Source: Caballeronia sp. INDeC2
GTDB lineage: Bacteria; Pseudomonadota; Gammaproteobacteria; Burkholderiales; Burkholderiaceae
DNA length: 64,000 bases
Direction: 5' to 3'
Assembly: GCF_023631325.1 (NCBI RefSeq)
Contig: NZ_JALQDG010000049.1
Location: 124,340-188,339 of the forward strand
Shown here: piece by piece, positions 36,346-44,702 of the stretch
Layout: every line of letters starts with the position of its first letter
How positions within the stretch are numbered: the stretch's first letter is position 1
Made by a program: the position numbers and the translations under genes
Notes under the pieces: model-generated
What the model saw: the letters and a program-made list of their open reading frames with translations, nothing else
Database searches by the model: none
What the model was told of the DNA's origin: nothing

Positions 36346-38040
36346 GTGCTAAATAACATGTTGCCGACGCCGCGCGAAAGCCGCAGCGGCGCGGCGATCC
36401 TGGCCGATACGCTGCGCCAGTTCGACGTGCCCGTCGTCACGTTCATTCCGGGTGAGGGCATTCTGGAACTCGTCGACGAACTCGCGGTGCGCGCGCCGTC
36501 GATTCGACTCGCGAGCTTTCGTCACGAAGCGGGCATGGCATTCGCCGCGCAGGCCATCGGGCAATTGAGCGGCCAGCCGGGCGTCTGTCTGGCGGCGCGC
36601 GCGCCCGGCGCGCTCAACACGACGCTCGCCGTGCATACCGCGCATACCGACAGCGCGCCGCTCGTGATGATCGTCGGGCAGGCGGGCATGGGCGCCGCCG
36701 AGCGCGAAGCGATGCTCGGCGTCGGCCATTTCCATCAGGTGTTCGGGCCGCTCGCCAAGTGGGTCGGACTGATCGAGTCGGCGGCGCGTATTCCTGAAAT
36801 GCTCTCGCGAGCCTGGCACGTCGCGATGTCGGGGCGTCGCGGGCCCGTCGTGCTGGTTCTGCCTGAGGATGTCTCGCGCGAGCTCGCCGAGGTCGCCGAT
36901 CTGCCGCGTCCGTCGCCGTCGGCCGCCGCCCCCACCGCGCCCGACCTCGCGCGCTTCAGGGGCCTGCTTGCGGCGGCGCAGAGGCCGCTCATGATCGTCG
37001 GCGGCACCGGCTGGCAGAGCGACTCGCTGCGCGTGCTGACCGAGCTCGCCAACACGCACGGCGTGCCGCTTGCGACGACCTATCGCCGCCGCGACCTGAT
37101 CGACCATGAGCATCCGAGCTTTGTCGGCGAAATCGGGCTGGGCATCGACAAGTCGCTCGCCGAGCGCATCGCCCAGGCCGATCTCGTGATCGTGGTGAAC
37201 GGACGGCTCAGCGAACTGAACACCGTCGGGGCAGGCGCTTTCAGCGGCTTCACGCTCTGGACGCCGCCGCGCCAGGCTAACGTGCTGGTGCACGTCCACC
37301 CGGAGCCGACCGAGCTCAATAGCGCCTATCGCGCGGACCTCGCCATCCCTGCCGATGCGAACGCATTCGTAGAGGCCTGGGCCGATGCCGCCGCGCACAG
37401 CCCGGCGCCCGGCGCACCGGATGCCGGGCGTGCTGCTTGGCTTGCCACGGCGCGCGCAGAGCGCCTTGCTTTCACGAGCTCGGGGAGTTGCACGGGTCCG
37501 CTCGATCTGCGCGCGGCCTACGCCACGCTCGACGCCGCGCTGCCCGACGACGCCCTCGTCGCCTCTGGCGCGGGTGCCTATGCGATGTGGCCGCAGCGCT
37601 ATTTGCGGCATCGCCGGCCGGGCACGCAACTTGGGCCGAAGAGCGGAGCGATGGGTTACGGGCTGGCTGCGGCGATCGGCGCGGCGCTCCTCGCGCCTGC
37701 CCGGCGGGTTGTCGCCGTGGCGGGCGACGGCTGCTTCATGATGCACGCCGAGGAGTTGGAGACCGCCGTGCGGCTCGGGATCGATCTGCTCGTGATCGTG
37801 GTGAACAACCGCTCGTATGGCGCGATCGAGAGCGCCCAGCGCCGCCAGTTCGGCCGCACGACGGGCACGGCGCTCGGCGCGATCGATTTCGCTTCGTTCG
37901 CGCGGGCGCTTGGCGCGCGCGGCGAGACCGTCGAGACGACCGACGCGTTCGCGCCCGCGCTTCATCGCGCGAAGGCCGCACGCGGCGTGTCGCTGATCGA
38001 ACTGCGCGTGTCCTCCGACGTGACCAAGCCGGTCGGCTAA
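36346..38040 (+). CDS. Thiamine-diphosphate-dependent enzyme, acetolactate synthase/decarboxylase-like
   Basis: A 564-residue ThDP enzyme with N-terminal Pyr domain (catalytic Glu61 in FRHEAGMAFAAQA), central domain (about 195-340) and C-terminal PP domain with the metal motif GDG (residues 460-462) followed by VNNRSYGAIE. The start is GTG 36346 with GAGG upstream; ATG 36358 is an alternative. The family covers acetolactate synthase, benzoylformate, indolepyruvate and sulfopyruvate decarboxylases and others. No small subunit gene is near. In this cluster, with an aldehyde dehydrogenase and an FAD amine oxidase, a 2-oxoacid decarboxylase is a reasonable inference. Confidence 0.88.
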   Translation: MLNNMLPTPRESRSGAAILADTLRQFDVPVVTFIPGEGILELVDELAVRAPSIRLASFRHEAGMAFAAQAIGQLSGQPGVCLAARAPGALNTTLAVHTAHTDSAPLVMIVGQAGMGAAEREAMLGVGHFHQVFGPLAKWVGLIESAARIPEMLSRAWHVAMSGRRGPVVLVLPEDVSRELAEVADLPRPSPSAAAPTAPDLARFRGLLAAAQRPLMIVGGTGWQSDSLRVLTELANTHGVPLATTYRRRDLIDHEHPSFVGEIGLGIDKSLAERIAQADLVIVVNGRLSELNTVGAGAFSGFTLWTPPRQANVLVHVHPEPTELNSAYRADLAIPADANAFVEAWADAAAHSPAPGAPDAGRAAWLATARAERLAFTSSGSCTGPLDLRAAYATLDAALPDDALVASGAGAYAMWPQRYLRHRRPGTQLGPKSGAMGYGLAAAIGAALLAPARRVVAVAGDGCFMMHAEELETAVRLGIDLLVIVVNNRSYGAIESAQRRQFGRTTGTALGAIDFASFARALGARGETVETTDAFAPALHRAKAARGVSLIELRVSSDVTKPVG

Positions 38041-38067
38041 CCGTATTCAAGTTTCCGAATTCAAACG

Positions 38068-39444
38068 ATGAGCCACTCTCTTTCCGATCCACATGTCGCG
38101 GTCGTCGGCGCCGGCATCGCCGGGCTGACGGCGGCCTACCGCCTGCAGCAGGCCGGTGTGCGCGTGACCGTCTTCGATGCGCAGCCGGTCGTCGGCGGAC
38201 GCATGGGAGATCGCCGCGAAGGCGATCTCGTGTTCAACAGCGGCGCGCGACTCGTGTATCGGTTCGGCCGGGTGTTCAACCGGCTCGTCGACGAGCTGTC
38301 GCTCGGCGACGCGCTGGTGCCGCTTCACCGGCTGAGCGCGCGATGCATCGCCCCCGGCGGCGAGCACACCATCGAACTGATGCCCTCGCCGCGCTCGCTC
38401 GCCACGCCGGGTCTCGCCGCCGGCGAACGCCTGCGGCTCGTCACGCATGCGCTTTCGATGCGCCGCCTGAAGCCGCGCGTCGACCCCGACTGGGCGACGA
38501 GCGCGCTCGACGCCGATCCCCGGCTCGATCGAATCACGCTCGCCGAGTACATCCGCGAGGCCCTGGGGCCGAACGTGCTTGCGCGAATGGTCGAACCGGT
38601 GTTTCGCGCGACGCGCAGCTTCAATCCCGAGACGCTGTCGGCGCTCTTCTATGCGTCGACGGTGCCGCACATGATCGGCGAGACCACCGTGCATACGCTG
38701 AAGGGCGGCATGGGCCGGGTGTGTCACGCGCTCGCCGCGCAACTGACCGTACGCACCTCGACGCCCGTGCGCACCATCCGGCGCGGCGCGGCGGGCGACG
38801 GCGTCGAGCTGACGCTCGCGAACGGCGAACGCGTGCATGCCGACTACGCCGTGTGCGCGGTGGAAGGCTCGCTTGCGAAGGCGCTCGTCGAAGCGCCGAC
38901 GAGCGCCGAGCGCACCATGCTCGACGCCGTGCGCTACAACGCGCTCGGCGTCGTGCACTACGGCTTCGCGTTGCCGCTGCCGCCGAAGATGAACTTCGCG
39001 ATGCGCGGCCAGCCCGGCAGGATCGCGACCTACCAGCAGCTGCCCGCCGCGCCTGCGAGCGGCCGGCCGCTCAATCAGATTTATTGCCAGCTCACGCCCG
39101 AAGCCGCCGACGAGGCCGTGCGACGCGGCCTCGAAAACGCGCTGGATGTGCTGGTGCGCGACGAGCTGCGCTCGCGCATTCCGGATTTCGACCGGCATGT
39201 GGTCGCGGTCGCGAACCAGTGGATCCCGCGCAAGCTGCCGGTGTTCTCGCCGGGATATGGAGCGCGCGTGGCGAATTTCTGGGCCTGGCAGGAAGACCGC
39301 CAGCAAGGCGGCGCGAGCGCGATCGTGTATTGCGGCGACTGGCTCTCGCAAGCGCTCCTGACGGGCGCGTGCGCGAGCGGCGAGCGCGCCGCGAAGACGC
39401 TCTTTGCACGTATGCAGGCGGCCATGACGTGCGCGAGCGCCTAG
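38068..39444 (+). CDS. FAD-dependent oxidoreductase, amine oxidase/protoporphyrinogen oxidase-like
   Basis: A 458-residue flavoprotein. The N-terminal Rossmann motif VAVVGAGIAGLTAAYRLQQ (GxGxxG at residues 14-19) with VFDAQPVVGGRMG is typical of the amine oxidase/HemY/CrtI superfamily. The C-terminal FAD contact is IVYCGDWL...GACASGERAA. The central region is less typical. It lies 27 bp after the ThDP enzyme gene and is presumably co-transcribed. Oxidation of an amine or amino acid to a 2-oxoacid for the ThDP enzyme would fit, but no substrate residue can be named. Confidence 0.82.
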   Translation: MSHSLSDPHVAVVGAGIAGLTAAYRLQQAGVRVTVFDAQPVVGGRMGDRREGDLVFNSGARLVYRFGRVFNRLVDELSLGDALVPLHRLSARCIAPGGEHTIELMPSPRSLATPGLAAGERLRLVTHALSMRRLKPRVDPDWATSALDADPRLDRITLAEYIREALGPNVLARMVEPVFRATRSFNPETLSALFYASTVPHMIGETTVHTLKGGMGRVCHALAAQLTVRTSTPVRTIRRGAAGDGVELTLANGERVHADYAVCAVEGSLAKALVEAPTSAERTMLDAVRYNALGVVHYGFALPLPPKMNFAMRGQPGRIATYQQLPAAPASGRPLNQIYCQLTPEAADEAVRRGLENALDVLVRDELRSRIPDFDRHVVAVANQWIPRKLPVFSPGYGARVANFWAWQEDRQQGGASAIVYCGDWLSQALLTGACASGERAAKTLFARMQAAMTCASA

Positions 39445-39447
39445 AAA

Positions 39448-39480
39448 TTAGGCAAAACGCAGCGAATTGTAGCGAAACGG
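39448..39480 (+). promoter_or_regulatory. Candidate AraC tandem site upstream of binding protein 2
   Basis: TTAGGCAAAACG (39448-39459) is followed 21 bp later by TGTAGCGAAACGGC (39469-39482 region), two similar half-sites two helical turns apart. The pair lies about 110-140 bp before ATG 39589. Confidence 0.45.
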
Positions 39481-39588
39481 CAATTGCTCGGCGCGCTTTA
39501 ATGCCGTGCGAACTATCGGTGATAAAAAACATTGCAGACCTGCCGCCGTTCTCGCAACGGGTTTCCGATCGAACTTTGGGGAGTCAAC

Positions 39589-40629
39589 ATGGAGATGAGG
39601 ATGAACAGAGATGGGCGCATCTGCGCGGCCCGGCGTCTGGCCTGCCGCAAGCTGTCGGCTATGCTCGGCGCGACGATGGTGGTTGCGTTGGCATCGGCCG
39701 GGGGACCCGTGGCGGCCGAAACACCCGCCACGACCGTCATCGGGATTGCGAACCTCGGGCCGCATCCGTCGCTCCAGAAGACGATCGAAGGCTTCAAGCA
39801 GCAGATGGCGAACGAAGGTTATGTGGAAGGCAAGAACACGAGCTACGTGTACAGCGACGCCAATTTCACTCAGGCGCTGATGCCGCAAATGTTCTCCCAG
39901 ATCGTGGCGAAGCATCCGGCGCTGATCCTGACTGTGACGACGTCGGTTTCGCAGGTGGCGCGCTCGGCCATCGTCGATCCAAAGACGCCGCTCATCTTCA
40001 CCGAGGTTACGGACCCGGTGGCGGCCGGCCTCGTGCCGAACTGGAAGCAGGGCGGCGAGCGCTTTACCGGCTCGTCGGATCTGCAGGATTTCGACGCCGT
40101 GCTCGCGTTCGCCAAGAAGGCGTTTCCGGGGGTGAAGTCGTTCGGCACGCTTTACAACGCAGGCGAGGCGAACGACGTCGTCACCACGAAGGCGCTGGAA
40201 GCCGCCGCCCAGCGCGCCGGCCTCGCCTTTCGCCCGGTCAGCGTCGACACGGTCAACGACATCACGCAGCGCGCGCAGTTGCTCAAGGGCGTGGGCTTCG
40301 TCTATGTCACCGGTTCGAATCTCGTGCAGTCCGCGATTCCCGCAGTGGCCGCGAGCATGCAGCGCCTGAAGATTCCCGTGCTCAGTTCAGAGACCGAAGC
40401 GATCAAGAAGGGCATGGCGACGGCGTCCTACGCGGTTTCGCTGGGGTCGGTGGGCGCGAACGCCGCGAAGCTCGCGGGACGCGTGCTGAAAGGCGAGAAG
40501 ACTTCGGCGCTGCCGCCCGCGATGCCTACGGCCGCGGACTACGTGACGTCGATCAGCAGGAGTCAGTTCCAGTCGCTGGGGCTCAAGGTGCCCGCCGAAT
40601 TCGAGGATTGCAAATGCTTCATCAACTAA
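39589..40629 (+). CDS. ABC transporter substrate-binding protein, PF04392/TrpX type (copy 2)
   Basis: A 346-residue secreted protein with a long signal peptide (about residues 1-43, ending GGPVAAE). Its blocks TTVIGIANLGPHPSLQKTIEGF, YVYSDANFTQALMP, LTVTTSVSQVA and TEVTDPVAAGLVPNW match copy 1 closely. The C-terminus is CKCFIN. ATG 39589 has GGGGAG upstream; the frame extends to 39532 without a better start. The ATPase and permease genes follow directly, so this is the cognate binding protein of the importer. Confidence 0.92.
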   Translation: MEMRMNRDGRICAARRLACRKLSAMLGATMVVALASAGGPVAAETPATTVIGIANLGPHPSLQKTIEGFKQQMANEGYVEGKNTSYVYSDANFTQALMPQMFSQIVAKHPALILTVTTSVSQVARSAIVDPKTPLIFTEVTDPVAAGLVPNWKQGGERFTGSSDLQDFDAVLAFAKKAFPGVKSFGTLYNAGEANDVVTTKALEAAAQRAGLAFRPVSVDTVNDITQRAQLLKGVGFVYVTGSNLVQSAIPAVAASMQRLKIPVLSSETEAIKKGMATASYAVSLGSVGANAAKLAGRVLKGEKTSALPPAMPTAADYVTSISRSQFQSLGLKVPAEFEDCKCFIN

Positions 40630-40658
40630 ACGGCCGCCGTGCGGCCAGGGTCACCACG

Positions 40659-41462
40659 ATGCGCGAGCGCCCCATACTCATGCTGTTGGCAGAGAAGATC
40701 TGCAAGACGTTCCATCCGGGCACCGTGGACGAGCGTATCGCTCTATCGGATGTTTCGCTGAAGCTGCATGCCGGCGATTTCGCCGTCGTCGTGGGCGGCA
40801 ACGGCGCGGGGAAGTCGACGTTCCTGAACTTGCTGGCGGGCGAGGTGACGCCGGACAGCGGCACCATCACCGTCGGCGGCTGCGACGTGACGGCGCTGCC
40901 CACGCACAGACGCGCGCGGCACATCGCACGCGTGTTTCAGGACCCGTCGGTCGGTACCGCCGCTGCGCTGAGTCTCGAAGAAAATCTTGCGGTGGCGAAC
41001 CGGCGCGGGCTCAAGCGCAGGTTCAGCCTGGGACTCACGCAGTCGTTGTCCCATGAACTCCGTGAACGCATTGCCTCGTTCGATCTCGGGCTGGAGAAGC
41101 GAATGAAGACCAAGGCGTCGCTGCTCTCGGGCGGCCAGCGCCAGGCGCTGTCGCTGCTGATGGCGGTGCTGCAGCGCCCCGAGCTGCTGTTGCTCGACGA
41201 ACACACGGCCGCACTCGATCCACGAACGGCCGCGATCGTCATGCGGGTGACCGAGCAGGTCGTGCGTGAGGCGAGCCTTACGACGCTGATGGTCACGCAC
41301 AACATGCAGCACGCGATCGATTACGGCAACCGGCTCATCATGATGCGCGACGGGCGCATCGTCGGCGATCTGACGGGCGACGCGAAGCGCGCGATGACGG
41401 TCGAGAAACTGGTGGCAACCTTCAATGACGAGCCTGCAACGGCACTCACGGTGAACTCATGA
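40659..41462 (+). CDS. ABC transporter ATP-binding protein (TrpZ-like)
   Basis: A 267-residue ATPase with Walker A GGNGAGKS (46-53), Q-loop VFQDPSVGTAA, signature LLSGGQRQALSLL, Walker B LLLLDEHTAALD and H-loop VTHNMQHAI. The same frame is open far upstream, but that is antisense-like noise within other genes. ATG 40659 is chosen, with AGGG upstream; ATG 40680 is possible. It overlaps the permease start by ATGA. The gene order binding protein, ATPase, permease resembles trpXYZ-type operons. Confidence 0.92.
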   Translation: MRERPILMLLAEKICKTFHPGTVDERIALSDVSLKLHAGDFAVVVGGNGAGKSTFLNLLAGEVTPDSGTITVGGCDVTALPTHRRARHIARVFQDPSVGTAAALSLEENLAVANRRGLKRRFSLGLTQSLSHELRERIASFDLGLEKRMKTKASLLSGGQRQALSLLMAVLQRPELLLLDEHTAALDPRTAAIVMRVTEQVVREASLTTLMVTHNMQHAIDYGNRLIMMRDGRIVGDLTGDAKRAMTVEKLVATFNDEPATALTVNS

Positions 41463-42379
41463 ACTTTTTGAGCGGCTTCCTCGATCTGGTGCCTGTGGGA
41501 CTGATGCAGGGCCTGACCTATGCGCTGATCGCCATCGCGATCATGATCCCCTTTCGCATCCTCAGTTTTGCGGACATGACCGGAGAGGGCGCGTTTCCCT
41601 TTGGCGCATGCGTCTGCGCCAAGTTCCTGATGCTCGGGCTCAATCCGGTCATGGCGCTGCTCGGCGGCGCGCTCGCCGGCTTCATCGCGGGACTCGCCAC
41701 GGGCTACATTCACGAGAAGGCGAAGATCAACACGCTCTTGTGCGGCATTCTCGTGCTGTCGATGCTCTATTCCATCGACATTCGCGTGATGGGGCAGCCG
41801 AACGCCGCGCTCTTCGCGTTCCCGAGCGTGTTCTTGTGGCTGCCCGGCGACGCCGGCGGCTACCTGCCGCGCATCGCGATGCTCGGCGTGATCGACGTGG
41901 CGATCGCCGCGTGCGTGCTCTGGTTCCTCGGCACAGAGCATGGCCTCGCGATGCGCGCGATCGGCTCGAGCGTGTCGATGGCGAAGGCGCAGGGCATCAA
42001 CGTGAAGGTCTACACGCTGATCGGCCTCGGTCTCGCGAATCTTTTCGCCGCGCTCGGCGGCGCGATGCTCGCGCAGAACCAGGGCTTCTCCGACGTGAAC
42101 ATGGGCTTCGGCGTCCTCGTGAACGGCCTGGCGGCGCTGCTGCTCGGCGAGGCCGTGATCGGCAATCGTTCGATGACGCGCCAGGTGATCGCGCCGGTGC
42201 TCGGTTCGATCATCTACTTCCAGTTGATATCGGCGGTGCTCGCACTCGGCTTCCAGCCATCCGATCTCAAGCTCGTCACGGCGCTTTTCGTGCTCGGCAC
42301 GCTGCTGTCCATGGCGAAGCGCAAGAAGCGCGGGTCCGCGCGCAAGAAACTCGAACCGGTGGGTTCGGCCGGCAGTTGA
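41459..42379 (+). CDS. ABC transporter permease (BPD_transp_2, TrpY-like)
   Basis: A 306-residue inner-membrane permease of the branched-chain-amino-acid type (PF02653). About eight hydrophobic segments are seen, starting with GLTYALIAIAIMIPFRIL, and the family motif MTGEGAFPFGACVCAKF follows the first. IGSSVSMAKAQGINVKVY is the cytoplasmic coupling loop. It forms the only permease for both PF04392 binding proteins of the window. A strong terminator follows. Confidence 0.92.
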   Translation: MNFLSGFLDLVPVGLMQGLTYALIAIAIMIPFRILSFADMTGEGAFPFGACVCAKFLMLGLNPVMALLGGALAGFIAGLATGYIHEKAKINTLLCGILVLSMLYSIDIRVMGQPNAALFAFPSVFLWLPGDAGGYLPRIAMLGVIDVAIAACVLWFLGTEHGLAMRAIGSSVSMAKAQGINVKVYTLIGLGLANLFAALGGAMLAQNQGFSDVNMGFGVLVNGLAALLLGEAVIGNRSMTRQVIAPVLGSIIYFQLISAVLALGFQPSDLKLVTALFVLGTLLSMAKRKKRGSARKKLEPVGSAGS

Positions 42380-42407
42380 TCCGACGCTTCGCAACAGGGC
42401 AGGAAAA

Positions 42408-42442
42408 AAGGGGCCGCGCGATATCGTGCGGCCCCTTCGTTT
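42408..42442 (+). terminator. Rho-independent terminator after the ABC permease
   Basis: Stem GGGGCCGC (42410-42417) pairs with GCGGCCCC (42428-42435). The loop contains the self-complementary CGATATCG, flanked by A-rich sequence upstream and TTCGTTT downstream. It lies between the permease gene and the convergent ubiX gene and may serve both directions. Confidence 0.8.
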
Positions 42443-42497
42443 GAAATTTCGCGCAGGGCGGATATGGCTATCGACGACCCTTCGACAGCAGGCGCAA

Positions 42498-43085
42498 TCA
42501 GTTCGCCTTGCTCAGCCCGGCCCACCGTGCGTAAGCATCCGGGTCATTGATCCCGAACTGGTCGATCACGCGCTGCACCGTATAATCGACGAGCGCCTCG
42601 ATGCTCTCCGGCCTCGCGTAGAAAGACGGCAGCGGCGGCATGATGACGCCGCCCATCTGCGTGACGAGCGTCATGTTGTTCAGATGCGCGAGCGTGAGCG
42701 GCGTTTCGCGTGCGAGCAGCACGAGCTTGCGCCGCTCCTTGAGCGTGACGTCGGCGGCACGCGTGACGAGGTTGTCGTCGAGACCGTGGGCGATCGCCGC
42801 GAGCGTCTTCATCGAGCACGGCGCGACGACCATGCCGTCGTGCTGGAACGATCCGCTCGCGAGCGTCGCACCGATTTCGCCGGGCTCGTGCCATTCACTC
42901 GCGAGCGCGCGTACGGCCGTGCGCTCGAGCGCCATCTCGTCGTGCAGCGTGAGCCAGCCCGCGCGCGAGACGATCAGATGGGTTTCGACCGCCCGCTCGC
43001 GCAGCGCCGCGAGCAGACGCACGCCATAGATCGCGCCCGTCGCGCCCGTTATCGCGACGACGATGCGGGGCTGGCGCGGGCTCAT
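42498..43085 (-). CDS. ubiX: UbiX-like flavin prenyltransferase
   Basis: A 195-residue enzyme that makes prenylated FMN, the cofactor of UbiD decarboxylases. The Rossmann-type motif RIVVAITGATGAIYGVRLL, the PCSMKTLAAIAHGLDDNLVTRAADV segment and LKERRKLVLLARETPLTLAHL are characteristic. ATG 43085 overlaps the ubiD stop (ATGA), so the two are translationally coupled. It is presumably a pathway-dedicated UbiX rather than the ubiquinone enzyme. Confidence 0.93.
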   Translation of the reverse strand: MSPRQPRIVVAITGATGAIYGVRLLAALRERAVETHLIVSRAGWLTLHDEMALERTAVRALASEWHEPGEIGATLASGSFQHDGMVVAPCSMKTLAAIAHGLDDNLVTRAADVTLKERRKLVLLARETPLTLAHLNNMTLVTQMGGVIMPPLPSFYARPESIEALVDYTVQRVIDQFGINDPDAYARWAGLSKAN

Positions 43086-44425
43086 CGAAATGTCCGCGGA
43101 CTGAAGTGCGGCAGGTAATCGTCCAGCGCGAGCGTCTCGGCGCCCGGGATCGACTTGCGCTCGAACTCCGCTTCGCGTCGCCACGGCTTGGTGGCGTCGA
43201 TGGCGAGGCGGCCCCAGTGGTCCCTGTGCGGATCGCGATAAAAACCAGGCACGTCCGGGATCACCATCGTGCGCGTGTCCGCGCGGCCGCGCGTGAGAAA
43301 GGCCCAGATGACTTCGTTCATGTCGTAGATATCGACGTCCTTGTCGACGACGATGCACAGCTTGTTGTAGTCGAGATGCGAGCCGAGCGCAGCGAGCAAT
43401 GCGTGCTGCGCGTGGCCGTCGTATTGCTTGTCGATCTTGATGATCGTGTTCATGACCGTGGGCTTGCAGGTGACGTCGAGCACGCCGCGCACCTGCGCCG
43501 ACACGGCCTTGTAGATGCGGGCCGCGGTCGCGGCTTCGAGCGGGCGCAGGTCCTCGTCGGAACCGCAAATGAGACCGTGAAAGACGGCGCCTTCGCGCCA
43601 GCCGACATGCGTCACTTCGAAAACATGGTTGTCCCCGACTTCGACGTAATAGCCCATGAACTCGCCGAACGGCCCTTCCGGACGCCGCTCGTTCGGCAGG
43701 ATGCGGCCTTCGATCACGATCTCGGCGGCCACCGGAATGTCCAGGTCGAGCGTGAGCGCGCGGCGCATCGCGAGCGGGCCGCCGCGCATCGCGGCCGCGA
43801 GCGCCAGCTCGTCGCCGTCGGGCGGCAGTGAGACGCATGCGCTCATGAAGAGTTCAGGCGCCGCGCCGATCAGGATCGCCGCTTCCAGCGGCTCGCCGCG
43901 CGCCTCGGCGCGCAATTGGTACTGCGCGAGATCGTGGCTGCTGCCGAGACGAATCCGCAGCTCGGAGTCCGAGACGACCATCGAGCGGTGAAACGACAGG
44001 TTCGGCACGCCGCTGTCCGGGTCCTTCGCCAGAAAGATGCCGGATGTGATGTAGGGCGCGCCGTCGCGCTCGTGATAGGTGAGGATGGGCAGATCGGAAA
44101 GCGTGCCCGTCACCCAGTCGGATGGCATCGGAACGTGTTCGAACGCGCTCTCGAGGGTCGAGGCGAGCGAGATCTCGCGATCGAGGCGGGCGCAGAATGT
44201 TTCATCGGGTGCGCAGCGGATGATTTCGCGCAGACGGTCATGATCGCTGTAAAGATTGAGCAACACCGGCAGCCTGCTTCCGCGCACGTTCTCGAACAGG
44301 ACGGGCTTAGTGTTTTCCCGCTGAAGCCGTCGCGCGACCGCTGCCGCTTCGAAACGCGGATCGACTTCTCGTGTGACGGTCAAAAGGTCGCCGCGCGCGC
44401 GCAGGCGGGAGAGGTAGTGTCTCAT
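43082..44425 (-). CDS. UbiD-family prFMN-dependent decarboxylase
   Basis: A 447-residue UbiD-family enzyme. The active-site region GRILPNERRPEGPFGEFMGYY contains the Arg and Glu residues of the family, and DVTCKPTVMN and the cofactor/metal-site segment PNLSFHRSM are present. UbiD enzymes (de)carboxylate aromatic, heteroaromatic or alpha,beta-unsaturated acids. The length is at the short end of the family. It is transcribed leftwards from the shared regulatory region in front of the AraC gene. Its natural substrate cannot be read here. Confidence 0.92.
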   Translation of the reverse strand: MRHYLSRLRARGDLLTVTREVDPRFEAAAVARRLQRENTKPVLFENVRGSRLPVLLNLYSDHDRLREIIRCAPDETFCARLDREISLASTLESAFEHVPMPSDWVTGTLSDLPILTYHERDGAPYITSGIFLAKDPDSGVPNLSFHRSMVVSDSELRIRLGSSHDLAQYQLRAEARGEPLEAAILIGAAPELFMSACVSLPPDGDELALAAAMRGGPLAMRRALTLDLDIPVAAEIVIEGRILPNERRPEGPFGEFMGYYVEVGDNHVFEVTHVGWREGAVFHGLICGSDEDLRPLEAATAARIYKAVSAQVRGVLDVTCKPTVMNTIIKIDKQYDGHAQHALLAALGSHLDYNKLCIVVDKDVDIYDMNEVIWAFLTRGRADTRTMVIPDVPGFYRDPHRDHWGRLAIDATKPWRREAEFERKSIPGAETLALDDYLPHFSPRTFR

Positions 44426-44544
44426 CGTGAGCGAATCCGCGAATCGTGAAATGAGCGCCGATGCCGCACGAAGCGGCGGCGAGCGCAGGTGCTTCTCTTA
44501 TAGCCGACGAAGGTGGCGGGATGATTCGCAAAAGCGCGGCAAAA

Positions 44545-44556
44545 CTAGGAAATAGG
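44545..44556 (+). promoter_or_regulatory. Candidate AraC site between ubiD and araC-type gene
   Basis: CTAGGAAATAGG matches the shared cluster motif and lies in the 277-bp divergent region 44426-44702, so it could control both the ubiD-ubiX operon and the regulator itself. It is flanked by a run of eight T. Confidence 0.45.
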
Positions 44557-44702
44557 TTTTTTTTGCCGCGCACGCGGCGTCATGGGACATGCGGCGCCAT
44601 GCTTCCGGTGACGGATAACCCGCTTGATGGGACATAATGAAGCGCGCGCGGCGAAGCGCAAGACACGAGCGGCGCCGCGCGGCTATTCATCGGGGAGACG
44701 CA

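Noticed and set aside
36349..39351. Minus-strand frames of 400-540 codons under the ThDP and FAD genes
   Set aside because: Same antisense bias and no recognisable protein.
37437..41462. A 1341-codon open frame on the plus strand
   Set aside because: Only its last 267 codons (from 40659) encode a real protein, the ABC ATPase. The rest is the +1 shadow of the ThDP, FAD and binding-protein genes, with Arg/Ala/Gly-biased composition.
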